From NCBI GenBank assembly GCA_005877655.1, contig VBOC01000238.1:1-6193 (forward strand): a stretch of DNA of 6,193 bases. Reading direction: 5' to 3'. The DNA comes from Ignavibacteria bacterium (GTDB taxonomy: Bacteria > Bacteroidota > Ignavibacteria > UBA10030 > SZUA-254). The first letter of the stretch is position 1, and every line of letters begins with the position of its first letter. This document shows positions 1-5,686 of this stretch, in pieces. Both the position numbers and the translations under genes were made by a program. A model generated the notes under the pieces. That model was given only the letters and a program-made list of their open reading frames with translations, had not been told where the DNA came from and searched no databases.

Positions 1-492
1 AATGCAGGTGGGACACCGACTGGAAGCGTTACGTTCTTCGATGGTGTGACCCCCTTAGGCAATGTCTCGCTCACAGGCGATAGTGCCCAGGTGAGTTCGG
101 CTTCGCTCAGTTCGGCCAGCCACACGATCAAGGCAGTGTATAGCGGCGACAGCAACTTCAAGAGTGACAGTACCACTATCACCCAGGTAGTCGGCCAGAC
201 TTCTCCGACAGTAACTCTAGCCTCGAGTGTGAACCCGTCGACATTCGGGCAGAATGTAACGTTCAAGGCAAAGGTTGATAATGCGAGTGGTACACCGACT
301 GGAAGTGTCACGTTCTACGACGGTGCGACTTCACTCGGAAACGTGTCATTGGTGGGCGACAGTGCCCAGGTGAGTTCGGCTTCGCTCAGTTCGGCCAGCC
401 ACACGATCAAGGCAGTGTATAGCGGCGACAGCAACTTCAAGAGTGACAGTGCGACTGTTACCCAGGTGGTGAATCAAGCAGCTCCAGCGTGA
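1..492 (+). CDS. Ig-like tandem-repeat surface protein, upstream fragment (5' end outside window, ends at a frameshift)
   Basis: The frame is open from base 1 (reads N-A-G-G-T-P-T-G-S-V-T-F), so the gene begins outside the window. The GTG at 46 is inside a repeat and is not a real start. The fragment holds most of one Ig-like repeat and nearly all of a second, with the recurring pattern VNPSTFGQNVTFKAKV, GTPTGSVTFYDG, LGNVSL, HTIKAVYSGDSNF, TQVV. This is the pattern of bacterial Ig-like domains (Big_3_5 type), which are all-beta modules in secreted adhesins and cell-surface proteins. The stop TGA at 490-492 lies exactly where the next repeat should continue, and the same protein resumes in frame 3 from about 447. 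This is therefore most likely the N-terminal part of the protein encoded by 489-2864, separated by a 19-bp deletion, and not an independent protein. Repeat family is certain; the exact domain model is inferred. Confidence 0.85.
   Translation, partial: NAGGTPTGSVTFFDGVTPLGNVSLTGDSAQVSSASLSSASHTIKAVYSGDSNFKSDSTTITQVVGQTSPTVTLASSVNPSTFGQNVTFKAKVDNASGTPTGSVTFYDGATSLGNVSLVGDSAQVSSASLSSASHTIKAVYSGDSNFKSDSATVTQVVNQAAPA
82..171 (+). repeat. 90-bp perfect direct repeat, copy 1 (copy 2 at 361-450)
   Basis: Bases 82-171 and 361-450 are identical over 90 bp, at the unit period of 279. They encode the second half of the Ig-like unit (S-A-Q-V-S-S-A-S-L through F-K-S-D-S). The identity stops sharply at both ends, and the 81 bp before it differ at more than 20 positions between the same two units. 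Confidence 0.9.
361..450 (+). repeat. 90-bp perfect direct repeat, copy 2 (copy 1 at 82-171)
   Basis: Identical to 82-171. It ends at base 450, only a few tens of bases before the 19-bp deletion near 480-489, so the recombinant tract and the frameshift are close neighbours. Confidence 0.9.
447..492 (+). pseudogene. Frameshift junction: 19 bp missing from the repeat linker
   Basis: Repeat landmarks are spaced 279 bp apart (start of window matches 280; 489 matches 768), but the step from the VNPSTF codon at 229 to that at 489 is only 260 bp, so 19 bp are missing. The equivalent linker between units 1 and 2 has ten codons between Gln and Val-Asn-Pro; here only 11 bases remain (gcagctccagc). The result is a TGA in frame 1 at 490-492, while frame 3 is open from 447 onward. 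The remaining bases read AGC TCC AGC GTG in frame 3, matching the expected Ser-Ser-Val end of the linker. The place where the frames switch cannot be fixed more closely than 447-489. Confidence 0.8.
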
Positions 493-2864
493 ACCCGTCG
501 ACATTCGGGCAGAATGTGACGTTCAAGGCAAAGGTTGATAATGCGAGTGGGACGCCAACTGGTAATGTTACGTTCTACGACGGTGCGACTTCACTCGGAA
601 ACGTTTCTCTCGCAGGTGACAGCGCACAGCTGTCTACTATTGCACTCACGGGTGGAAGCCACGCGATTAAAGCAGTATACGGCGGCAACGCAAATTTCAG
701 ATCCGACAGTACATCGATCACGCAGACGGTGAATAAGGATCCCACGTCAAGCTTGTTAACTTCCTCGCTGAATCCGTCTACGTTCGGTCAGAGCGTGACA
801 TTTAAGGACAGCGTGCACGGCTCAGTACCCGACGGGGGTATCGTAGTGTTCAAGTTCGACGGGGCCGACCCGGGAGACTCTGTCGCCTTGAACGGAAGTG
901 GGGTTGCGACGGTGACATTGTCGACTTTGACTATCGGCACTCATCAGGTTCAGGCCTTCTATGGGGGTACAGGTAATTTCGACACAAGCCGATCGAATAC
1001 AGTCTCTCAGATTGTTAAACCCGACACGTTTACGATCGCGGCTTCTGCCGGCCCGGGTGGCTCGATCGCCCCAACCGGAGCGGTCAAAGTGGCTCGCGGG
1101 TCCAATCAGGTCTTCGCCGTGAACCCCAGCGGTGGATATCATATCGATACGGTTTTCGTCGACGGATCTCGAGTTGATTCAATGACCAGCTATACGTTTC
1201 AGAATGTGAGCTTGAATCACACAATCCATGCTACGTTCGCAATCGACACATACACGATCACAGCCAGTGCCGGACCAAACGGGACAATCACTCCATTGGG
1301 CGCCGTCCAGGTGAATGCCGGCCAAAGCCCGTCATTTTCAATCACCGGGAATTCCGGGTTCCGCGTCGCTGACGTGCTGGTCGATGGTGTTTCCGTTGGA
1401 AGGGTCACCATTTACACATTCAGCAATGTTCTCGCCAATCATACGATATCGGCATCATTGGAGGTCAGCGGGGCCTACTCGGTCAGCTATCGCTCATTCA
1501 GGGCAGACAGCATTGCGCTCGCGAGGGACAACAAGGGTAAGCTCGGCATGTACGTCCGGCGCCGGCCCGACAAGGTTGATTTCAGTCTCTTTGTTGTTAA
1601 CACGTCGTCAGGCGTGACTGATTTCCACGCCGACTTTTCGAGCTCTATTGATACAACGCGACCGTTCTTCACAATGCCGCCTTCGTCACGCTCGACTAGG
1701 GACCAACATCTGGGGAGATGGGACTTCACGTTCTCCTCTGCGCTTGCTATCGGAGATACGGTACGCATATCGGGATTCGGCACGAACGGCAGGATTCAAA
1801 GGGTCACCAGATACTTCTGGACAAGGAATGGCGTGCAAATCGGTCCGTTCCACAGGGGTGGTTTCTTCACACGAAACCAGCTCAAGGTTCCGATGCCCAA
1901 TAGGGTCAACGCCCTCGCTGAAGACTTCGCATTTTATGGATTCGGCTCGACCCAGGGATTACTGGTCGGGAAAGACCGGAGTCAGGATAGTGCGAGTTCG
2001 TACGGCTGGCTGTTGTCGGGCAGGTGGTCAGATGTGTTGAAAACGCTCAGCGACAGAACCGGATTTCAAATTGGCACCCCCAGAGGGTTTGGGGTCTTTG
2101 TGACCGGAAGGCCGATTGTGCGGCGGCAAACACGGATATCACCGGCCAAGTTCGGAGATGTGTTGCTCGCAGATATCATCGCCCTCAAAGTAAGTATTGT
2201 GGCGAGTGCGCTCCAGAAGACACCCCTAGGTTTTGGAGAGCTTATTTACAATGATGGGAGCTCAAACCCGTTGAACGGGTTGATGATCAAAGAAATCGCT
2301 CATGTCGCCGACTCGCTCATGATGGGCAACTACAGTGGAGGCATCCACATGTTCGCCAGCGAGCCGAGCTATCTGAATCTCGATACGACGATCCAGAAGA
2401 TCAACAGCGCATTCGAGGGTCCTCTCGACACAGTCAAGTTTTCAGACTCGCTGCGATTTACGGGGGTTCGACCGTTGGCGGATGTCCCGTTCCTGCGGTC
2501 TAATTCATCCATCCAACCCGAGAGACTCCACCCCGTCCAGGTCCTGAATCTTGATGCTCCGGTTGAGTTTGAGTTGCGCCAGAATTATCCGAACCCGTTC
2601 AATCCGACGACCACGATCGAGTTCATGCTTACGAATCCTGCAGTCGTAACTCTGAAAGTGTACAACATCGTGGGTCAGGAGATTGCAACTTTGATTGACA
2701 ATCAGCTCATGCAGGACGGCGAGCAGGCAGCGCAGTTCGACGGATCGAATTTAGCCTCTGGTGTCTATTTTTACAGAATAACCGCCAACCAGCCTGCGAA
2801 CGATGACGAAGAGATCCAGGTGAATTATTTGACGAGCGTGAAGAAAATGATGTTGATAAAGTAG
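489..2864 (+). CDS. T9SS-sorted Ig-like repeat protein, downstream fragment after frameshift
   Basis: The 791 codons count from a GTG that is really the Val of a VNPSTFGQ repeat motif. There is no signal peptide and no ribosome binding site, so this is the 3' part of the gene entering at base 1. Order of parts: Ig-like repeat (residues 1-93), more divergent Ig-like repeat (94-178), two divergent InlB B-repeat-like domains (179-252 and 253-326, each with a TASAGPxG...V..VDG...TF.NV..NHTI pattern), a region without recognised domains (about 330-690), and a T9SS type A sorting domain (about 699-791). Members of this class are exported by Sec, then carried across the outer membrane by T9SS, with the C-terminal domain usually cleaved and the protein released or attached to the surface. 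Function may be adhesion or matrix; no catalytic motif was seen. If the frameshift is real, this fragment lacks a signal peptide and would probably not be exported, making the locus a pseudogene. Confidence 0.85.
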   Translation: MNPSTFGQNVTFKAKVDNASGTPTGNVTFYDGATSLGNVSLAGDSAQLSTIALTGGSHAIKAVYGGNANFRSDSTSITQTVNKDPTSSLLTSSLNPSTFGQSVTFKDSVHGSVPDGGIVVFKFDGADPGDSVALNGSGVATVTLSTLTIGTHQVQAFYGGTGNFDTSRSNTVSQIVKPDTFTIAASAGPGGSIAPTGAVKVARGSNQVFAVNPSGGYHIDTVFVDGSRVDSMTSYTFQNVSLNHTIHATFAIDTYTITASAGPNGTITPLGAVQVNAGQSPSFSITGNSGFRVADVLVDGVSVGRVTIYTFSNVLANHTISASLEVSGAYSVSYRSFRADSIALARDNKGKLGMYVRRRPDKVDFSLFVVNTSSGVTDFHADFSSSIDTTRPFFTMPPSSRSTRDQHLGRWDFTFSSALAIGDTVRISGFGTNGRIQRVTRYFWTRNGVQIGPFHRGGFFTRNQLKVPMPNRVNALAEDFAFYGFGSTQGLLVGKDRSQDSASSYGWLLSGRWSDVLKTLSDRTGFQIGTPRGFGVFVTGRPIVRRQTRISPAKFGDVLLADIIALKVSIVASALQKTPLGFGELIYNDGSSNPLNGLMIKEIAHVADSLMMGNYSGGIHMFASEPSYLNLDTTIQKINSAFEGPLDTVKFSDSLRFTGVRPLADVPFLRSNSSIQPERLHPVQVLNLDAPVEFELRQNYPNPFNPTTTIEFMLTNPAVVTLKVYNIVGQEIATLIDNQLMQDGEQAAQFDGSNLASGVYFYRITANQPANDDEEIQVNYLTSVKKMMLIK
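1023..1466 (+). other. Two divergent InlB B-repeat-like domains within the repeat protein
   Basis: Two consecutive stretches of about 74 residues share the layout D-T-[FY]-T-I-x-A-S-A-G-P-x-G, then G-A-V-x-V, then a hydrophobic VDG segment, then Y-T-F-x-N-V-x-x-N-H-T-I. The first spans 1023-1244 and the second 1245-1466. This matches the Flg_new_2 / divergent InlB B-repeat pattern found in many secreted multidomain proteins. It is likely a structural or binding module. Assignment is from memory of the family pattern, not a search. Confidence 0.75.
2583..2861 (+). other. T9SS type A C-terminal sorting domain
   Basis: The last 93 residues start with NYPNPFNPTTTIEF, continue with V-T-L-K-V-Y-N-I-V-G-Q-E-I-A-T-L, then D-G-S-N-L-A-S-G-V-Y-F-Y-R, and end in K-K-M-M-L-I-K just before the stop. 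This is the known layout of the Por/T9SS sorting domain, a small beta-sandwich recognised by the type IX translocon. It predicts that the cell has a T9SS elsewhere in its genome and is the strongest taxonomic clue in the window. Confidence 0.92.
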
Positions 2865-2941
2865 GGAGTTCCCCGACGAATACCCCTGAGACCGGCGAGA
2901 ATCGCCATATTAGAGGCCCAGCCCTCAAATATACCCCCCTG

Positions 2942-2966
2942 AATACCTACCTTTAGGGTAGGTATT
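2942..2966. promoter_or_regulatory. 25-bp palindrome, candidate operator
   Basis: Arms AATACCTACC (2942-2951) and GGTAGGTATT (2957-2966) are perfectly complementary over 10 bp around a 5-base centre TTTAG. Each arm contains two TACC steps. The right arm ends on the first two bases of the TTGACC -35-like element. The symmetry and position suggest a dimeric regulator site. It could instead work as an RNA hairpin (a T-run follows only 11 bases later, at 2978-2982, so it is a poor terminator). Confidence 0.55.
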
Positions 2967-2993
2967 GACCTACCTCATTTTTAGTACTATACC
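2965..2993 (+). promoter_or_regulatory. Candidate sigma-70-type promoter for the four-gene cluster
   Basis: TTGACC (2965-2970; 5 of 6 to the -35 consensus) is followed after 17 bp by TATACC (2988-2993; 4 of 6 to the -10 consensus). TACTAT at 2985-2990 is an alternative -10 but has a 14-bp spacer. Transcription would start near 3000, giving a leader of about 320 nt. Housekeeping promoters in Bacteroidetes differ (TTTG / TAnnTTTG), so the match depends on the host having a conventional sigma factor. Confidence 0.4.
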
Positions 2994-3087
2994 CCATTGT
3001 GTAACCGATTCCGCGAGTGTACATTGGGTGGCAACAGGTCTTCGAGAACCCGATAAGGTCGGATCTCTCTCTAGCTGAATACTTTCA

Positions 3088-3110
3088 CGCGCCCTGGGGA
3101 GGAGGGCGCG
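3088..3110 (+). ncRNA. GC-rich hairpin in the putative leader
   Basis: CGCGCCCT (3088-3095) pairs perfectly with AGGGCGCG (3103-3110) around a 7-base purine loop GGGGAGG. The stem is 8 bp with seven G-C pairs, so it should be stable in RNA. It is followed by GGGGAAG and not by a T-run, so it is not a standard terminator. The loop itself resembles a Shine-Dalgarno sequence, but no start codon with a plausible reading frame follows. Role unknown: leader stabilisation, attenuation or a protein-binding site are possible. Confidence 0.4.
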
Positions 3111-3308
3111 GGGAAGTGAGGGTTGTTAGGCGGCATCGGACACTGCCATCTCGGACCTGACACCAAGTTCACACGATCTCCTCAGCACTCCGGAACCATT
3201 GGCGGCCCGTGGCACCACAGAAGAGTCGCTCGATCGCCGTTCACCACTGTCCCCGATGTTGATCGACGTGCCTGGGTTGTATCTAATCTCTCAACAACAC
3301 CTTTTCTG

Positions 3309-3315
3309 AAGGAGG
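3309..3315 (+). promoter_or_regulatory. Strong ribosome binding site for the gene at 3320
   Basis: AAGGAGG lies four bases (ATGT) before the ATG at 3320 and is a full Shine-Dalgarno match. It settles the start of the small membrane-anchored protein. It is the only strong site in the window; the following genes have weak or no sites, consistent with coupled translation. Confidence 0.85.
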
Positions 3316-3319
3316 ATGT

Positions 3320-3745
3320 ATGAAGAAGCCCGCCCGCGCTCCGTTCATTGCAACCGCGATGGTTGTTTTTGTCGTCGCATTTCTGTTACTTTGTATTCGT
3401 TCCGACTGGAGGATAACTGCCCAGACGAGTCTGCAGATTACCGGTCATGAAAATCATGCAATCCCACTCACTGAAGCGGCGAAACTCACAGCAAATTTCC
3501 GAGCATCTGCTTCCCCGGGCAGTGTTCTCGGCGAGACCTTCGGGCGTGATGCGATTCAAAGCATCCTGAATCAGCCAAACTGCGTTGGAGTACGAATTTA
3601 CTACGGCAGAAAGAGCGACAGCACTCCGGTTTTAGTCCTCGTGGGAGTGGATGCCACAAGCAGCGATCTTACAGCCGGCCCGCTCGATGAGACGGGTTTC
3701 CCCTGTCCTCCGTTTTGCCCTTCGTCGAGTCCACTAAACCATTAA
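3320..3745 (+). CDS. Small membrane-anchored conserved protein with CPPFC motif, function unknown
   Basis: 141 residues. Residues 2-6 are basic (KKPAR), followed by a hydrophobic segment at about 9-25, so it is either a signal anchor or an uncleaved/late-cleaved signal peptide (possible site after ITA at 34). The remaining 110 residues would sit outside the cytoplasmic membrane. That part contains I-P-L-T-E-A-A-K-L-T-A-N-F-R, F-G-R-D-A-I-Q-S-I-L, N-C-V-G-V-R-I-Y-Y-G, L-V-L-V-G-V-D-A and a C-terminal C-P-P-F-C. The three cysteines outside the TM segment are C88, C129 and C133. I have an impression of similar uncharacterised soluble proteins in Bacteroidota, but cannot confirm it or name a family. 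It is not a lipoprotein: the Cys at 25 lacks a proper lipobox. It is the first gene of the cluster and sits in front of a seven-TM protein and a kinase, so a sensory or redox-sensing role is inferred, not shown. Its start is fixed by AAGGAGG. Confidence 0.85.
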   Translation: MKKPARAPFIATAMVVFVVAFLLLCIRSDWRITAQTSLQITGHENHAIPLTEAAKLTANFRASASPGSVLGETFGRDAIQSILNQPNCVGVRIYYGRKSDSTPVLVLVGVDATSSDLTAGPLDETGFPCPPFCPSSSPLNH

Positions 3746-3762
3746 CATCCGGCGCTCTGCAT

Positions 3763-4410
3763 GTGAAATTTCCGCCCATTGCGTACGTCGACATCGCATC
3801 AAGCTTCCTGCCCACGGCTGCCGGGGTATATTGGTGGCGGCGGCTCGTGGCAGAGAGGCTTGTATTCTTCTCTTTTGTTACAATCGCCTTGATTACAGAG
3901 TTGGTCACTCTGTGGATGGCGCTTCGGGGGATACAGAACCTTTGGCTGCTTCAGCTATACAACCTCCTGGAACTGGGCCTCATGCTGGGGGTCTTCGCCG
4001 CCTGGCAGAAAAGAAAGGCTGTGAGATCGGCCTACTGGATTGGCGGTTCACTATTCGCCTTTTTTTGGGTCGCGGCAAAGTGGACGGGCGTGGAGACATT
4101 CGGCCAACCCGCCCTCTACACACATACAGTTTCAAGTACGATTCTGGTTGTGGTTGCGACGCTGACGCTTCTTGATCTCATCCGCAGTGAAAAGGAGATC
4201 GAAATTTTCAGGGATATGCGGTTCTGGGTCGCTTCCGGGGTGCTATTGTACTTTGCGGGAAATATCATGCTCTTTCTCCTGAGCGGACGGATCGCAATCC
4301 TGGGCATCGGTGACGCGATGACTGTATATTCCATCCACTGGATCATCGATTCGGTGGCAAATGTTCTTTATGCGGGGGCCTTCTTATGCATGGATCGACA
4401 GGTAGCTTAG
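3763..4410 (+). CDS. Polytopic (about seven-TM) membrane protein of unknown function
   Basis: 215 residues from the GTG at 3763, which lies 17 bp after the preceding stop and places the first TM segment near the N-terminus. A longer form from TTG at 3715 (231 residues) would overlap the previous gene by 31 bp. Neither start has a clear ribosome binding site. Hydrophobic segments, numbered from the TTG, lie at about 24-42 (weak), 47-70, 76-96, 105-121, 137-155, 170-190 and 203-226, which gives seven. Loops are short, with basic residues at RGIQ, QKRKAVR and RSEKEIEIFRDMRF. There are no transporter or enzyme motifs I recognise. The last 25 bp overlap the histidine kinase gene, which implies translational coupling and roughly matched production. 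The likely role is the membrane receptor or signal-transducing partner of that kinase (inference from context only); a transporter or structural partner remains possible. Confidence 0.85.
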   Translation: MKFPPIAYVDIASSFLPTAAGVYWWRRLVAERLVFFSFVTIALITELVTLWMALRGIQNLWLLQLYNLLELGLMLGVFAAWQKRKAVRSAYWIGGSLFAFFWVAAKWTGVETFGQPALYTHTVSSTILVVVATLTLLDLIRSEKEIEIFRDMRFWVASGVLLYFAGNIMLFLLSGRIAILGIGDAMTVYSIHWIIDSVANVLYAGAFLCMDRQVA

Positions 4411-5666
4411 ATTTTTGGTGGATGCTGATGGTGGGAACGACGGTCGGGCTGACCCTCGCGCTCGGCCTCATCGTTTCGGTTCTCATCTCCCAGCGCACGA
4501 AGCTCAAATTGGAGCGCGAAAAACTCGCTCTCGCACGCGCGAGTGAGAAAAAGTACAGCGATCTATTCCACAACGTCTCCGACATCGTCTACGTTCATTC
4601 TCTCGACGGCGGCATTCTCCAGGTGAGCCGCGCGGTGACACGCCTTCTCGGCTACGGCAGCGAAGAGCTGGTTGGAAGATCGGTGAGGGAGTTCGTCCGG
4701 CCAAGATATCGCGAGGCGTTCGATTCGTACTTGCGCCGAATTTCGACCTGGAATAGCAGAGAGGAACTAGTGGGGATTATCCCACTCGCGTCCCGAAGGG
4801 ACGGGGCATTATATCTCTTCGAATTCAGAAGCTCGCTCATTCAGGAAGACTCCCGCACCATCGCTGTCCGAGGAATTGCGCGGGACGTGACCGACCGTAT
4901 GGCCCGCGAGCGCGAACTCAGGCGGAGCGAACGCCGGACAAGCGCGTTGCTGGTTGAATCGAGGAGGATGCAGGATAACCTCGCCCTGCTTTCACGGGAG
5001 ATTCTGAAAGTACAAGAGGAGGAACGCCTCAGAGTCAGCCGCGAGCTCCACGACGACATGGGTCAGATTCTCGCCGCGATCACCATGAATCTGGAGATTG
5101 TCAGCAGAGAACTGTTGAGTGATCAGGCTGTAATCAAGAAACGCATCGCAGACACGCGAGTGCTCATTGACCAGGTTTTCGAGTGCGTTCGGCGGTTCCT
5201 GAGGGAGTTGAGACCCGAAACCATCGATCAACTCGGGCTGCTCCCCGCGATTCGGCAGTATGCGCATGAATTCACGGATCGTACGGGGATTGAAGTGGTC
5301 CTCAAGGAACATCAAGTTGTGGAGAAACTCGGCAGCGAACAGAAACTCGCACTTTATCGAATCGCCCAGGAGAGCCTCACCAACACCGCCAAGCACGCCC
5401 ATGCACAGTGCGTCACGATCGCGATATCGAAGGAGAACCATAGTGTCGTTGTCGAGATCCGCGACGATGGCGAGGGTTTTGACCAGACCGGGAATCGACG
5501 CACCGAGATTTCGACAAAGACACACCTCGGCCTCCTCGGCATGCGAGAGCGCGCGAGCCTGGTCGGCGGCGAGTTTTCTGTGCAGTCGAGGAAACTTGAG
5601 GGTACGTTAATCCGCGTGAGTCTTCCACTGCAAGAGGAGTTAAGCACACAGCACCTGGAAAATTAG
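4386..5666 (+). CDS. PAS-containing sensor histidine kinase, HisKA_3 (NarX/DesK-like) family
   Basis: 426 residues. A short N-terminal tail and one TM helix (about 11-34) anchor it, leaving essentially no periplasmic domain. A basic/acidic helical linker (36-58) leads to a PAS domain (about 55-165, ending in R-G-I-A-R-D-V-T-D), then a charged coiled-coil stretch (171-215). The HisKA_3 dimerisation/phosphoacceptor part has E-E-E-R-L-R-V-S-R-E-L-H-D-D with H222 as the predicted phosphorylation site, and the later L-R-P-E-T-I-D-Q-L-G-L-L-P-A-I. The ATPase domain has an N-box with N333 (Q-E-S-L-T-N-T-A-K-H-A), G1 R-D-D-G-E-G-F (359-365) and G2 L-G-L-L-G-M-R-E-R (381-389). All key residues are present, so it should be active. 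ATG 4386 is chosen because it gives the full TM helix; ATG 4422 would trim it and has no proper ribosome-binding spacing. GGGGG at 4374-4378 is a weak site. The partner regulator follows after 20 bp. Confidence 0.95.
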   Translation: MHGSTGSLDFWWMLMVGTTVGLTLALGLIVSVLISQRTKLKLEREKLALARASEKKYSDLFHNVSDIVYVHSLDGGILQVSRAVTRLLGYGSEELVGRSVREFVRPRYREAFDSYLRRISTWNSREELVGIIPLASRRDGALYLFEFRSSLIQEDSRTIAVRGIARDVTDRMARERELRRSERRTSALLVESRRMQDNLALLSREILKVQEEERLRVSRELHDDMGQILAAITMNLEIVSRELLSDQAVIKKRIADTRVLIDQVFECVRRFLRELRPETIDQLGLLPAIRQYAHEFTDRTGIEVVLKEHQVVEKLGSEQKLALYRIAQESLTNTAKHAHAQCVTIAISKENHSVVVEIRDDGEGFDQTGNRRTEISTKTHLGLLGMRERASLVGGEFSVQSRKLEGTLIRVSLPLQEELSTQHLEN

Positions 5667-5686
5667 CATCGGGATGATAGCGTAAG

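Larger units (their letters stand above)
1..1022 (+). repeat. Four tandem Ig-like repeat units, about 279 bp each
   Basis: Unit 1 (1-228, 5' part missing), unit 2 (229-488, short by 19 bp), unit 3 (489-767) and unit 4 (768-1022, strongly diverged). Each full unit encodes about 93 residues beginning at (V/L)NPSTFGQ. Units 1 to 3 are close at DNA level. Unit 4 keeps only the protein pattern (NPSTFGQSVTFKDSV, HQVQAFYGG, GNF), so it is the oldest or least homogenised copy. More units probably lie to the left of the window. Confidence 0.9.
2865..3319 (+). other. 455-bp intergenic region with promoter-like and structured elements, no supported gene
   Basis: No convincing coding region lies here on either strand. 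From left to right: a small hairpin at 2894-2906 (GGCGA/TCGCC, loop GAA), a cluster of TACC motifs (2881-2995), a palindrome (2942-2966), a candidate promoter (2965-2993), a possible bulged stem-loop (3037-3050), a strong GC hairpin (3088-3110) and the ribosome binding site (3309-3315). I see no textbook Rho-independent terminator for the gene ending at 2864. No known riboswitch class or tRNA was recognised. Confidence 0.7.

Noticed and set aside
82..450. CRISPR array or transposon-end repeats
   Set aside because: The identical 90-bp blocks are in-frame protein repeats spaced 279 bp apart; there are no short repeats with unique spacers, and no inverted termini or transposase.
447..492. Programmed ribosomal frameshift
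   Set aside because: There is no slippery heptamer or homopolymer run in the overlap, and the repeat period proves that 19 bp are missing. A deletion or error explains it better.
2948..2955. Bacteroidetes-type -7 element (TACCTTTA, close to TAnnTTTG)
   Set aside because: It matches 7 of 8 positions at best and has no TTTG at the -33 distance; it also lies inside the palindrome. The TTGACC/TATACC pair fits better.
3088..3110. Rho-independent terminator
   Set aside because: The stem is strong but is followed by GGGGAAGTGAG and not by a run of T.
3123..3323. Open frame of 66 codons before the CPPFC gene, overlapping its ATG by 4 bp (ATGA)
   Set aside because: It starts at a TTG with no ribosome binding site, and the residue mix (many His, Arg, Pro, Trp) looks like translated non-coding DNA. 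The overlap with the ATG comes from the strong ribosome binding site region of the real gene.
3383..3394. Lipoprotein lipobox (FLLLC) in the small protein
   Set aside because: The residue before Cys is Leu, not Gly/Ala/Ser, so lipid attachment is unlikely.
4992..5525. 177-codon open frame on the minus strand opposite the kinase
   Set aside because: It mirrors the HisKA_3/ATPase coding region, which has clear conserved motifs on the plus strand. Long antisense frames are expected opposite codon-biased GC-rich genes.
5674..5685. Three-codon upstream frame (ATG ATA GCG TAA) just before the response regulator
   Set aside because: Too short to judge and likely chance; there is no regulatory peptide pattern.
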